64,000 bases of DNA from Symsagittifera roscoffensis (taxonomy: Eukaryota; Xenacoelomorpha; Acoela; Convolutidae), in contig NW_026971008.1 in assembly GCF_963678635.1 (NCBI RefSeq), forward strand, positions 1 through 64,000, read 5' to 3'. The notes below the pieces were generated by a model that had not been told where the DNA came from, made no database searches, and saw nothing but the letters and a program-made list of their open reading frames with translations. Position numbers and translations under genes: made by a program. Below, piece by piece: positions 29,620-41,379 of this stretch. Within the stretch, counting starts at the first letter, position 1. Each line of letters starts with the position of its first letter.

Positions 29620-32580
29620 GAATGTAACGCCTACAAATTTTGAGTTTCCAAAGACCGTCGAACTTGGCTTTTGTTTCTAGGTTGAACTCATTTGTCCAAT
29701 TGAAAAGATAGTTGTTGTAGATTCATCTTTTGAGATTACTTTATAGTTTACAGTATGGTTAGTTGTTCTGTGCTCTTACTAACATCCAAGCAAAATTGTT
29801 TGGAGAACGTTTCATTATGTTTTCTGACGGGTTTTTGATGATTTTTCATAGTATATTGTTCTGCATAAGTTGCAGACATTCCAGTTAGTGTAGCTGAGTG
29901 TGGGGGTCAAAATGGGTGATGCATTGTTCAGTACACTTCTACCAGTTGCCTTGTAAGTGATCAATGGGTGATGCATTGTTCAGTACACTCCTCCCAGTTG
30001 CTTTTTAAGTAATAAGGAGTGTTTCTTTCGAGCAACCACAAGTAGTGCCGGCAAGTTCTTTCAGAAGGTTATTTATTTTTTGTTTTTTTTCAGACTATAG
30101 TTTAATATACAGTTTTCGTTTATGTTAAATTGGTTGTCGAATGTAACGCCTAGAAATTTTGAGTTTCCAAAGGCTGTCGATTTTCATTTTTGTTTCTAGG
30201 TTGACCTCATTTGTCCAAGGAAAAGATAGATACTGTGGATTATCTTTTGAGATTACTTTTTAGCTTACAGTATGGTTATCTGTTCTGTGCTCTTGCTAAC
30301 ATCCAAGCAAAATTGTTTGGAAAGCGTTTCATTATGTTTTCTGGCGGGAAGTATTTTTGTTTCATCGTGTAAATGCGTGATGTCGCTCATTTTAACGCAG
30401 CCATGGTTTTTCTTAGTAAAATTTTTTGCTTAAGTTGCAGACGTTCCAGTTAGTGTAGCTCAGTGTGGGGGTCAAAATGGGTGATGCATTGTTCAATACA
30501 CGTCTACCAGTTGCCTTGTAAGTGATCAATGGGTGATGCATTGTTCAGTACACTCCTCCCAGCTGCTTTGTAAGTAATAATGAGTGTTTCTTTTGAGCAA
30601 CCACAATTAGTGCCGGCAAGTTTTTTCAGAAGGTTATTTCTTTTTTGAATTTTCGCAGACTTTAGTACAGTGTTCTCTTATGTTAAATTGGTTGTCGAAT
30701 GTAACGCCTACAAATTTTGAGTTTCCAAAGACCGTCGAACTTGGCTTTTGTTTCTAGGTGAGCTCATTTGTCCAATTGAAAAGATAGTTGTTGTAGATTC
30801 ATCTTTTGAGATTAGTTTATAGTTTACAGTATGGTTAGTTGTTCTGTGCTCTTACTAACATCCAAGCAAAATTGTTCGGAGAACGTTTCATTATGTTTTC
30901 TGACGGGTTTTTGATGGTTTTTCATAGTATATTGTTCTGCATAAGTTGCAGACATTCCAGTTAGTGTAGCTGATTGTGGGGGTCAAAATGGGTGATGCAT
31001 TGTTCAGTACACTTCTACCAGTTGCCTTGTAAGTGATCAATGGGTGATGCATTGTTCAGTACACTCCTCCCAGTTGCTTTTTAAGTAATAAGGAGTGTTT
31101 CTTTCGAGCAACCACAAGTAGTGCCGGCAAGTTCTTTCATAGGTTATTTATTTTTTGAATTTTTTCAGACTATAGTTTAGTATACAGTTTTCGTTTATGT
31201 TAAATTGGTTGTCGAATGTAACGCCTAGAAATTTTGAGTTTCCAAAGGCTGTCGATTTTCATTTTTGTTTCTAGGTTGACCTCATTTGTCCAAGGAAAAG
31301 ATAGATACTGTGGATTATCTTTGAGATTACTTTTTAGCATACAGTATGGTTATCTGTTCTGTGCTCTTGCTAACATCCAAGCAAAATTGTTTGGAAAGCG
31401 TTTCATTATGTTTTCTAGCGGGAAGTATTTTTGTTTCATCGTGTAAATGCGTGATGTCGCTCATTTTAACGCAGCCATGGTTTTTCTTAGTAAAATTTTT
31501 TGCTTAAGTTGCAGACGTTCCAGTTAGTGTAGCTCAGTGTGGGGGTCAAAATGGGTGATGCATTGTTCAATACACGTCTACCAGTTGCCTTGTAAGTGAT
31601 CAATGGGTGATGCATTGTTCAGTACACTCCTCCCAGCTGCTTTGTAAGTAATAATGAGTGTTTCTTTTGAGCAACCACAAGTAATGCCGGCAAGTTTTTT
31701 CAGAAGTTTATTTCTTCTTTGAATTTTTTCAGACTTTAGGACAGTGTTCGTTTGTTAAATTGGTTTTCGACTGTAACGCCTAGAATTTTTGAATTTCCAA
31801 AGGCCGTCGACCTTGGCTTTTGTTTCTAGTTGTAGATTCATATTTTGAGATTACTTTATAGTTTACAGTATGGTTATCTGTTCTGTGCTCTCACCAAGCA
31901 GAGTTTTTTGGAGAGCGTTTCATTATGTTTTCTGCCTTGAAGTATTTTTCTTTCGTCGTGTAAATGCGTGATGTCGCTTATTTTTACGCAGCTAGTGATT
32001 ATTCTTAGTATATTGTTTTGCTTAACTTAGACATTCCCAGTTAGTGTAGCTCAGTGTGGGGTCCAAATTGGTGTTGTTTTGTTCAGTACCTTCCTCCCAA
32101 TTGACTTGTGACTTGTAATATTGAGTGTTTCTTTGGAGCAACTCCAAGTAGTGCTGGTAAGTTTTCTTTCAGAAGGTTTTTTTTGAAGTTTTTCAGACCT
32201 AATTACAGTGTTCGTTAAAGTTAAATAAGTTTGAGTTTCCAGAGGCCGTCGACCTTGACTCTTGTTTCTATCTTGAACTCATTTGTCCAAGTTGGAAAGA
32301 TAGATAATGTAGATTTATCTTTTGAGATAACTTTATAGTTTACAGTATGGTGAGCTGATCTGTGCTCTTGTTTACATCCAAGCAAAACTTGTTTGAAGAG
32401 CATTTTATTATATTGTCTGACGGGAAATGTTTTTGTTTTGTCGTGTAAATGCGTGATTTTGATCAATTTTACGCAGCCAGTGATTGCTCTTAGTGCTTCG
32501 TTTTGCTTAACTTGCAGGATTCTTAGTTAGTGTAGCTCAGTGTGGGGGTCCAAATGGGTGATGCATTGTTCAGTACAGCT
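29620..32580 (-). repeat. tandem ~0.53-kb repeats of a non-LTR RT segment
   Basis: About five to six units. The marker GTAACGCCTA(C/G)AAATTTTGAG recurs at 29622, 30143, 30702, 31218 and (variant) 31771, with alternating subtypes spaced about 520 and 555 bp. On the minus strand each unit encodes a piece of non-LTR reverse transcriptase: SKFLGVTFDNQFN, then a PTLSYTNWN-like segment, then KMSDITHLHDETKILP and ARKHNETLSKQF, after which the next unit starts again. So this is an array of a coding segment of a CR1/Jockey-like element. The unit at 32221-32466 shows THLHDKTKTFPVRQY. Stops in most units make it non-coding today. Confidence 0.75.
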
Positions 32581-33193
32581 TAGAGATTTGATAAACTTTC
32601 TATTTTTGTTTTATAACATGTTTTTTTAAACAAAAAATATTGACCATATGGTAATACAGATTTATTTTTTCATTCTGGAAAACTGAATATGCTCAAGTGC
32701 ATTAAACCTACTTATTCATAATAGAAAACTTTGAAAAAATTATGCGTGTACATCTCAAGATTTCTTAAAGTTTTGGCCGACAACAATTGTTCTGAGCTTC
32801 GTTCTAATTGAAGTTAACGTAGAACTCTAACGAAACAGGAATAGTTTTTAATGTGCCAATCGCACTGAGTGCCATAACTGAAATAATTTAATGTTTTTGT
32901 AAATTAGACAGTAGTTCTTTTTTCAGTCTACTTTCCGTGTAAAATAGTCTTGAGCAAAATGCTGTCGACTAACATTTGCAACAAAGATTTTCAAATTCCT
33001 CTCGAAAATAGGACATATATATATGTCTTCGATACGATACAACATCGGGTAAACTCCGTACAATTTCTTCTTGAAGTTAAAAATGGGCAAAAAACTATTC
33101 TACATCCAGTGGCGTGTGCAGAAATTTTTCTAGGGGTTTGTTTTTGAAAAACTTTGAAAGTTGCGTCGACCTTGTTTTCGGTCGAACAATTTA
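32581..33193. repeat. dispersed repeat 'R', copy beside element A
   Basis: No gene is seen. It is nearly identical to 39841-40454 and distantly similar to 8750-9055 plus 9893-9960. It includes TTTTTTCAGTCTAC, ACATATATATATGTC (a short palindrome) and CCAGTGGCGTGTGC. LTR A starts directly after TTCGGTCGAACAATTTA. Confidence 0.6.
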
Positions 33194-34091
33194 TGTGCCA
33201 GTCGGTCATATTTGGAAGTTTGACCTTGAGGAATAAGAACTACGTAATTTTGGGGATGAAATTTAATTTTTCAAAAATTCGAATTGAGCCTGTCATGCTC
33301 AACTTTCTCGCCAAAACTGAAAATCTCAGAAATACAAGATCAGAACAACCGATTTACAATCGCGGGAAAGTACTTGAAAAAAGCAGCGGGAAATTGCTAT
33401 TCGCAATTTCCAGAATTAAATCAAACGCGAGTAGAGCTGTCCTATCCTGAAATAGGAGAAGAAGCGATTACAAAAAAAGAACATATTTATTCGAGGTGAA
33501 CCAGAGTGAACACTCAGTGGAAAGCTGGACAGCTGGGGTATCCCAATGGTCCAGTTCCAAAAGTTAATTCTCGAGTCAAAACTTATTTCCCTTGCTGGAA
33601 TTCATCAATAGCAAACTTCTCAAGTTATTATACTTAATGCTAGAGTTACTGATTAATTTAGTTATCCCAATTCTCGAGTGTGCCGATATGTGAGTACTCA
33701 AAATAATTTTCTTGAGTGTGTTTTATGATTGTTATGTTGAGGTAAGGAGAGTTTTAGGTTGATCCATTTGAAAGGGATCAAAGTTCCACTGTCTAATAAA
33801 AAGTAACTGTACGGATTGTTCCGACCCTGTTTTTAACGGCGTTCGTGTTTTTTGGGTATTTTGAGACCTAAGTATGGGGATGTTCTCATTTTCTAGAGTG
33901 GGGGAGGGGGTATTTTGGTAGTGGCCTTTCAGCTGTAACGGGTTTTTAGTCTCATGTCGCAAGCGAACCGAATTGGCTCCAATCGTTCGAGGTAGAAAAA
34001 CACAAGAGATGGTGTCCCTGACTCTTGAGCCAATGGTTATAGGCCTATTTTTCTTTAACCTCGACTGTTACGGAAGTAGGCGACTGTTACA
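33194..34091 (+). mobile_element. 5' LTR of truncated element A
   Basis: 898 bp, TGTGCCAGTCGG to GTTACA, closely matching LTRs B and C. It contains AATAAA near 33797, a candidate poly(A) signal. The sequence GACTGTTAC occurs twice at the 3' end, about 20 bp apart. A PBS follows, so this is a 5' LTR. Confidence 0.9.
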
Positions 34092-34102
34092 TAGGGTTTT
34101 TA

Positions 34103-34117
34103 TGGCGCTCCTGGGTG
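34103..34117 (+). promoter_or_regulatory. primer binding site, element A
   Basis: TGGCGCTCCTGGGTG, 11 bases after the LTR end. The same site is at 41365 (B) and 47619 (C). Confidence 0.65.
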
Positions 34118-35524
34118 TTTTTACGACATCATGACTACGGAGTCGAACCCACTTGACGCAGCTCCGGGCTACATGCCCATTCTAGCATACCGGTGGTACG
34201 GTTCAGCGGGTACGTGTAAACCTTCCGGCTGTACCGTGATAGCTTTTTAAGAAGACTCGAGAAAACTTCCTGGTACGCTCTCCGAACGAGGCTTAGCTAA
34301 CCGAGTAAGGGGGGGTAACTAGGGGGACGAGAAAACGAGCAAAAGACAAAAAGCGAAACAAAAACCGAAAAAGAATAGAAAAAGGAACAAAAACCATAAA
34401 ACAAAAAATGACAGTGACTTTGACACCAAATTAGTTGGATCAAACCTTTATATTAATTAAATAGTATACCCATATTGTTTTTATAAGACCGATCGTTTCG
34501 ATCATTTCAGCAATCTGGAAAGGTGCCCGAGTGTGGGGCGTTGTGAAGGGTTTTCAGATAGCTTGTAACTTAGCTGGACGATTAGGAGACTTGACTGGAA
34601 CAGATGACCAGTCGAGTGGGAAAGTGGGTCACAGGGACTTAGCTGGACCATTAGGAGACTTGACTGGAACAGGTGGGAAAGTAGTGCTGGTGATCAAGTG
34701 CAGGAAAAGCCAAGGAAACAACCAGCACGGAATCAGAGCAACAAGAGAGGACGGGGGTGTTCTCAAGTTGGTCAAACGGGTACCGTTGAAATCCACATTA
34801 CATTATAGGAGATAAATGTAAAATTGGATAAGCGGAACCCCACTGTTTTGAGGAACGTTTTTACTCAAGAGGTTCTACGGTTTTCTCTCAAGAGGTTTAG
34901 CACCCGGCGCTTAAGGTAATTTTCGGCTTAAGAGGGGGGCTAAAGAGGGGGAAGATTAGAAGGGGCGCTGGTTAGGTTAGAGGTTGACGGTTGTAAATTG
35001 TAAAAAGGGGGGACACATTAGAGTAACTAATTGATCGACATCGTCGATTTAGTTACATTAGATTCCTGCACGCGTTGATTATAAGAAGAGGATATCCGAA
35101 TTTAACATCGAATTAAGGTAGGTACCCTGGTCGTATCGGGTGGGGGGAACGGACGTAGACAGTTTTTGTGATACCCCATAAAATCGCTAGCAGGGGGGAG
35201 GAAAACGCGTGGCAATCAGGTACCGGACATTTTTTTTTCTTGTTGTTCAAATAAAGGGTTGACACGAGTCACCTTTGAATTTTAGTTGGGTTTATTTCTC
35301 TGTTTTTATCATTATTTCTTTTTCTCTGTTCAAAATTTTGGTAAAAAAGTTTTAATCGGGTGATCACAAGACACCCCGAACAAGTTAAGTTTCAACTTGC
35401 ATCAAAATATTAAAAGGGAAATAAATACAGGGGGTTGGTAATTCTAACTTTTGTCCAGTAAAATTGGGTTTTTGGGAAAATTTTTACTAGAGCTTAAGTG
35501 GTGGTACCAGGCACAGTGGTTCAA
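34118..35524 (+). other. leader of element A
   Basis: About 1.4 kb of 5' leader, closely repeated in B and C. It holds a B-box-like word on the minus strand (GGTTCGACTCC at 34139-34149), a G-run (GGGGGGG near 34310), an A-rich stretch, the small ORF at 34531, and AT-rich DNA up to the 15-bp repeat array. Confidence 0.7.
34531..34815 (+). CDS. small leader ORF, conserved in copies A, B and C
   Basis: About 94 codons opening at GTG in WGVVKGFQ and ending in a TAA after LHYRR. It has an internal duplication of LAG(R/P)LGDLTGTGDQ. The frame is kept in all three copies (34531, 41796, 48053), and the only length difference, 12 bases missing here, is a multiple of three. An acceptor-like ATCATTTCAG lies about 20 bases upstream. 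No ATG starts it, so it could be an exon, a short leader peptide or chance. I recognise no family. Confidence 0.3.
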   Translation: MWGVVKGFQIACNLAGRLGDLTGTDDQSSGKVGHRDLAGPLGDLTGTGGKVVLVIKCRKSQGNNQHGIRATREDGGVLKLVKRVPLKSTLHYRR

Positions 35525-35930
35525 GGCAGTCTTGGGACAGGCAGTCGTGGGACAGGCAGTCTTGGGACAGGCAGTCTTGGGACGGGCAGTCTTGGGACAA
35601 GCAGGCTTGGGACAGGCAGTCTTGGGATAGGCAGTCTTGGGACAGGCAGTCTAGGGACAGGCAGTCTTGGGACAGGCAGTTTTGGGACAGGCAGTCTTGG
35701 GACAGGCAGCCTTGGGACAGGCAGTCTTGGGAACGGCAGTCTTGGGACAGGCAGTCTTGGGACAGGCAGTCTTGGGACAGGCGGTCTAGGGACAGGCAGT
35801 CTTGGGACAGGCAGTCTTGGGACAGGCAGTCTTGGGACAGTAGTCTTGGGACAGGCAGTCTTGGGACAGGCAGTCTTGGGACAGGCAGTCTTGGGACAGT
35901 AGTCTTGGGACAGTAATCTTGGGACAGGCA
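35525..35930 (+). repeat. 15-bp tandem repeat array, element A
   Basis: About 27 copies of CTTGGGACAGGCAGT with 14-bp variants ending ACAGTAGT and ACAGTAAT. It ends at a junction with gag sequence (CAGG/ATAGACACTG). The first ~380 bp match the array of element C variant by variant, so A and C inherited it from one parent. Confidence 0.95.
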
Positions 35931-37012
35931 GGATAGACACTGTGGAAGACACGACGGGCAACACGCCAGAAACAATAAAGGACGAGTCGCAAACGAAAAG
36001 AACGTCATTCACAGAGAGGATAGCAATGATGGTCGGAATGAAATCGAGAGACATAGTGGAAGAAGATCAGAAAGCCGAGAAAGGCAAAACGTTTGGAACA
36101 GTTTCCACGAGAACAACAGAGGCCAATCGAATTGAAGATCAAGCCAAACAGGGGGCAACAGCTGACCATGAAACAACAACTCCTCTTGAGCTGGGCGATT
36201 TAATGGCGAAGTTAGATCAGGTCGACAGAAGACTAAAGTGCAGCGAGGAGGATCGAGAAGTGATAAAGAAAGAATTAAGATACAAAAAACACGAGTACCT
36301 GGACAACTACTTCAATCTGGCGAAAGCGACGGAGGAGAAGCTTCAGCTAATGTCAGACAAGGTGGAGGCCACTGAAAAAGACCGCAAGGACAATATCAAC
36401 AAAGACATGCAAGCAATGAAGCAACGGTATGACACTGTGAACAGCCAGTTAGGGAGTCTGGAAGCGAGAATGGACACAATGAGTAGGGACCAGTCTGAGA
36501 GTTCATGTGCCATACAGGCCAAACTGGATGCCATCTTGAGAAACTCTACATCACAAGACAGGCCGGTAACGGATCGAACGCAAGGTAACAGAGTTGTTTT
36601 CGTGGAACCACTACGGAACAAGCCAGAGTCAACGCCATTACCGTTACCCCGGGGCACAACGAGCAGCGGTCCAGGGGGGGGGGGACAAGACAATTATTAA
36701 GAGGGGGACCTCAACTACGACAAATGGCCCGGAGAATTCCACAACAAGCAAAAATGTGGGACCTGATGTCATGACGTGGGCTAGCACCTGGGAGATGATG
36801 AATAGGACATTAGAAGCGTTCGCTACGAGAAACACTGATTCGAGTGAGAGAGGAGGTGGCAAATCCAAGAAAACCTTCAAGAAGCCAAAAGAATTTAAGG
36901 ATGACTCAGACGGATGCATCGATACTTGGGTAGAAGTCATGAGACTACATTTGGAACAGGACAACTTGAATGACGAGAGACAAGCCTGAACAGCGATACT
37001 CATCAACTTAGA
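35931..37012 (+). pseudogene. gag fragment, element A
   Basis: Nearly identical to 50380-51460 of element C, but the leader end and gag start are deleted. It encodes an acidic and lysine-rich gag N-terminal part with a coiled-coil-like stretch (KLDQVDRRLKCSEEDREV). A run of 11 G near 36674-36684 shifts the frame, and the frame ends at TAA just after. The +1 frame continues through TFKKPKEFKDDSDG to a TGA after NDERQA. At 37012 it stops abruptly and RT-segment repeats begin. Confidence 0.85.
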
Positions 37013-39840
37013 AGGTTATCTGTTCTGTGCTCTTGCTAACATCCAAGCAAAATTGTTTGGAAAGCGTTTCATTATGTTTTCTGGCGGGAAGTATTTTTGT
37101 TTCATCGTGTAAATGCGTGATGTCGCTCATTTTAACGCAGCCATGGTTTTTCTTAGTAAAATTTTTTGCTTAAGTTGCAGACGTTCCAGTTAGTGTAGCT
37201 CAGTGTGGGGGTCAAAATGGGTGATGCATTGTTCAATACACGTCTACCAGTTGCCTTGTAAGTGATCAATGGGTGATGCATTGTTCAGTACACTCCTCCC
37301 AGCTGCTTTGTAAGTAATAATGAGTGTTTCTTTTGAGCAACCAAAATTAGTGCCGGCAAGTTTTTTCAGAAGGTTATTTCTTTTTTGAATTTTCTCAGAC
37401 TTTAGTACAGTGTTCTCTTATGTTAAATTGATTGTCGAATGTAACGCCTACAAATTTTGAGTTTCCAAAGACCGTCGAACTTGGCTTTTGTTTCTAGGTT
37501 GAACTCATTTGTCCAATTGAAAAGATAGTTGTTGTAGATTCATCTTTTGAGATTACTTTATAGTTTACAGTATGGTTAGTTGTTCTGTGCTCTTACTAAC
37601 ATCCAAGCAAAATTGTTTGGAGAACGTTTCATTATGTTTTCTGACGGTTTTTTGATGATTTTTCATAGTATATTGTTCTGCATAAGTTGCAGACATTCCA
37701 GTTAGTGTAGCTGAGTGTGGGGGTCAAAATGGGTGATGCATTGTTCAGTACACTTCTACCAGTTGCCTTGTAAGTGATCAATGGGTGATGCATTGTTCAG
37801 TACACTCCTCCCAGTTGCTTTTTAAGTAATAAGGAGTGTTTCTTTCGAGCAACCACAAGTAGTGCCGGCAAGTTCTTTCATAGGTTATTTATTTTTTGAA
37901 TTTTTTCAGACTTTAGTACAGTGTTCTCTTATGTTAAATTGATTGTCGAATGTAACGCCTACAAATTTTGAGTTTCCAAAGACCGTCGAACTTGGCTTTT
38001 GTTTCTAGGTTGAACTCATTTGTCCAATTGAAAAGATAGTTGTTTTAGATTCATCTTTTGAGATTACTTTATAGTTTACAGTATGGTTAGTTGTTCTGTG
38101 CTCTTACTAACATCCAAGCAAAATTGTTTGGAGAACGTTTCATTATGTTTTCTGACGGGTTTTTGATGATTTTTCATAGTATATTGTTCTGCATAAGTTG
38201 CAGACATTCCAGTTAGTGTAGCTGAGTGTGGGGGTCAAAATGGGTGATGCATTGTTCAGTACACTTCTACCAGTTGCCTTGTAAGTGATCAATGGGTGAT
38301 GCATTGTTCAGTACACTCCTCCCAGTTGCTTTTTAAGTAATAAGGAGTGTTTCTTTCGAGCAACCACAAGTAGTGCCGGCAAGTTCTTTCATAGGTTATT
38401 TATTTTTTGAATTTTTTTCAGACTATAGTTTAGTATACAGTTTTTGTTTATGTTAAATTGGTTGTCGGATGTAACGCCTAGAAATTTTGAGTTTCCAAAG
38501 GCTGTCGATTTTCATTTTTGTTTCTAGGTTGACCTCATTTGTCCAAGGAAAAGATAGATACTGTAGATTATCTTTTGAGATTACTTTTTAGCTTACAATA
38601 TGGTTATCTGTTCTGTGCTCTTGCTAACATCCAAGCAAAATTGTTTGGAAAGCGTTTCATTATGTTTTCTGGCGGGAAGTATTTTTGTTTCATCGTGTAA
38701 ATGCGTGATGTCGCTCATTTTAACGCAGCCATGGTTTTTCTTAGTAAAATTTTTTGCTTAAGTTGCAGACGTTCCAGTTAGTGTAGCTCAGTGTGGAGGT
38801 CAAAATGGGTGATGCATTGTTCAATACACGTCTACCAGTTGCCTTTGTAAGTGATCAATGGGTGATGCATTTTTCAGTACACTCCTCCCAGCTGCTTTGT
38901 AAGTAATAATGAGTGTTTCTTTTGAGCAACCACAAGTAATGCCGGCAAGTTTTTTCAGAAGTTTATTTCTTCTTTGAATTTTTTCAGACTTTAGGACAGT
39001 GTTCGTTTGTTAAATTGGTTGTCGACTGTAACGCCTAGAAATTTTGAGTTTCCAAAGGCCGTCGACCTTGACTTTTGTTTCTAGTTGTAGATTCATCTTT
39101 TGAGATTACTTTATAGTTTACAGTATGGTTATCTGTTCTGTGCTCTCACTAACATCCAAGCAGAATTTTTTGGAGAGCGTTTCATTATGTTTTCTGCCTT
39201 GAAGTATTTTTCTTTCGTCGTGTAAATGCGTGGTGTCGCTTATTTTTACGCAGCTAGTGATTATTCTTAGTATAATGTTTTGCTTAACTTAGACATTCCC
39301 AGTTAGTGTAGCTCAGTGTGGGGTCCAAATTGGTGTTGTTTTGTTCAGTACCTTCCTCCCAATTGACTTGTGACTTGTAATATTGAGTGTTTCTTTGGAG
39401 CAACTCCAAGTAGTGCTGGTAAGTTTTCTTTCAGAAGGTTTTTTTTGAAGTTTTTCAGACCTTATTACAGTGTTCGTTAAAGTTAAATAAGTTTGAGTTT
39501 CCAGAGGCCGTCGACCTTGACTCTTGTTTCTATCTTGAACTCATTTGTCCAAGTTGGAAAGATAGATAATGTAGATTTATCTTTTGAGATAACTTTATAG
39601 TTTACAGTATGGTGAGCTGATCTGTGCTCTTGTTTACATCCAAGCAAAACTGTTTGAAGAGCATTTTATTATGTTGTCTGACGGGAAGTGTTTTTGTTTT
39701 GTCGTGTAAATGCGTGATTTTGCTCAATTTTACGCAGCCAGTGATTGTTCTTAGTGCTTCGTTTTGCTTAACTTGCAGGATTCTTAGTTAGTGTAGCTCA
39801 GTGTGGGGGTCCAAATGGGTGATGCATTGTTCAGTACAGC
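37013..39840 (-). repeat. tandem RT-segment repeats, second array
   Basis: The same units as 29620-32580 with a slightly different subtype order: GTAACGCCTACAAATTTTGAG at 37442 and 37957, GTAACGCCTAGAAATTTTGAG at 38471 and 39029. The right half matches the first array base for base at an offset of 7261. Read on the minus strand it encodes the same broken RT piece. Confidence 0.75.
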
Positions 39841-40454
39841 TTAGAGATTTGATAAACTTTCTATTTTTGTTTTATAACATGTTTTTTTAAACAAAAAATA
39901 TTGACCATATGGTAATACAGATTTATTTTTTCATTCTGGAAAACTGAATATGCTCAAGTGCATTAAACTTACTTATTCATAATAGAAAACTTTGAAAAAA
40001 TTATGCGTGTACATCTCAAGATTTCTTAAAGTTTTGGCCGACAACAATTGTTCTGAGCTTCGTTCTAATTGAAGTTAACGTAGAACTCTAACGAAACAGG
40101 AATAGTTTTTAATGTGCCAATCGCACTGAGTGCCATAACTGAAATAATTTAATGTTTTTGCAAATTAGACAGTAGTTCTTTTTTCACTCTACTTTCCGTG
40201 TAAAATAGTCTTGAGCAAAATGCTGTCGAGTAACATTTGCAACTATGATTTTCAAATTCCTCTCGAAAATAGGACATATATATATGTCTTCGATACGATA
40301 CAACATCGTGTAAACTCCGTACAATTTCTTCTTGAAGTTAAAAATGGGCAAAAAACTATTCTACATCCAGTGGCGTGTGCAGAAATTTTTCTAGGGGTTT
40401 GTTTTTGAAAAACTTTGAAAGTTGCGTCGACCTTGTTTTCGGTCGAACAATTTA
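39841..40454. repeat. dispersed repeat 'R', copy beside element B
   Basis: Near-identical to 32581-33193 at an offset of 7261, so it is part of the tandem segmental duplication. No gene is seen. Confidence 0.6.
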
Positions 40455-41353
40455 TGTGCCAGTCGGTCATATTTGGAAGTTTGACCTTGAGGAATAAGAA
40501 CTACGTAATTTTGGGGATGAAATTTAATTTTTCAAAAATTCGAATTGAGCCTGTCATGCTCAACTTTCTCGCCAAAACTGAAAATCTCAGAAATACAAGA
40601 TCAGAACAACCGATTTACAATCGCGGGAAAGTACTTGAAAAAAGCAGCGGGAAATTGCTATTCGCAATTTCCAGAATTAAATCAAACGCGAGTAGAGCTG
40701 TCCTATCCTGAAATAGAAGAAGAAGCGATTACAAAAGAAGAACATATTTATTCGAGGTGAACCAGAGTGAACCCTCAGTGGAAAGGTGGACAGCTGGGGT
40801 ATCCCAATGGTCCAGTTCCAAAACTTAATTCTCGAGTCGAAACTTATTTCCCTTGCTGGAATTCATCAATAGCAAACTTCTCAAGTTATTATACTTAATG
40901 CTAGAGTTACTGATTAATTTAGTTATCCCAATTCTCGAGTGTGCCGATATGTGAGTACTCAAATTAATTTTCTTGAGTGTGTTTTATGATTGTTATGTTG
41001 AGGTAAGGAGAGATTTAGGTTGATACATTTGAAATGGATCAAAGTTCCACTGTCTAATAAAAAGTAACTGTACGGATTGTTCCGACCCTGTTTTTAACGG
41101 CGTTCGTGTTTTTTGGGTATTTTGAGACCTAAGTATGGGGACGATCTCATTTTCTAGAGTGGGGGAGGGGGGTATTTTGGTAGTGGCCTTTCAGCTGTAA
41201 CGGGTTTTTAGTCTCATGTCGCAAGCGAACCGAATTGGCTCCAATCGTTCGAGGTAGAAAAACACAAGAGATGGTGTCCCTGGATCTTGAGCCAATGGTT
41301 ATAGGCCTATTTTTCTTTAACCTCGACTGTTACGGAAGTAGGCGACTGTTACA
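40455..41353 (+). mobile_element. 5' LTR of truncated element B
   Basis: 899 bp, TGTGCC to GTTACA, differing from LTR A at only a few positions. Both the left flank and the leader are shared with A, so B is a duplicate of A and not an independent insertion. Confidence 0.9.
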
Positions 41354-41364
41354 TAGCGTTTTTA

Positions 41365-41379
41365 TGGCGCTCCTGGGTG
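41365..41379 (+). promoter_or_regulatory. primer binding site, element B
   Basis: TGGCGCTCCTGGGTG at the same distance from the LTR as in A and C. Confidence 0.6.

Noticed and set aside
35525-35930. Regular repeats as a CRISPR array
   Set aside because: Units are contiguous with no unique spacers, and the setting is a eukaryotic retroelement leader.
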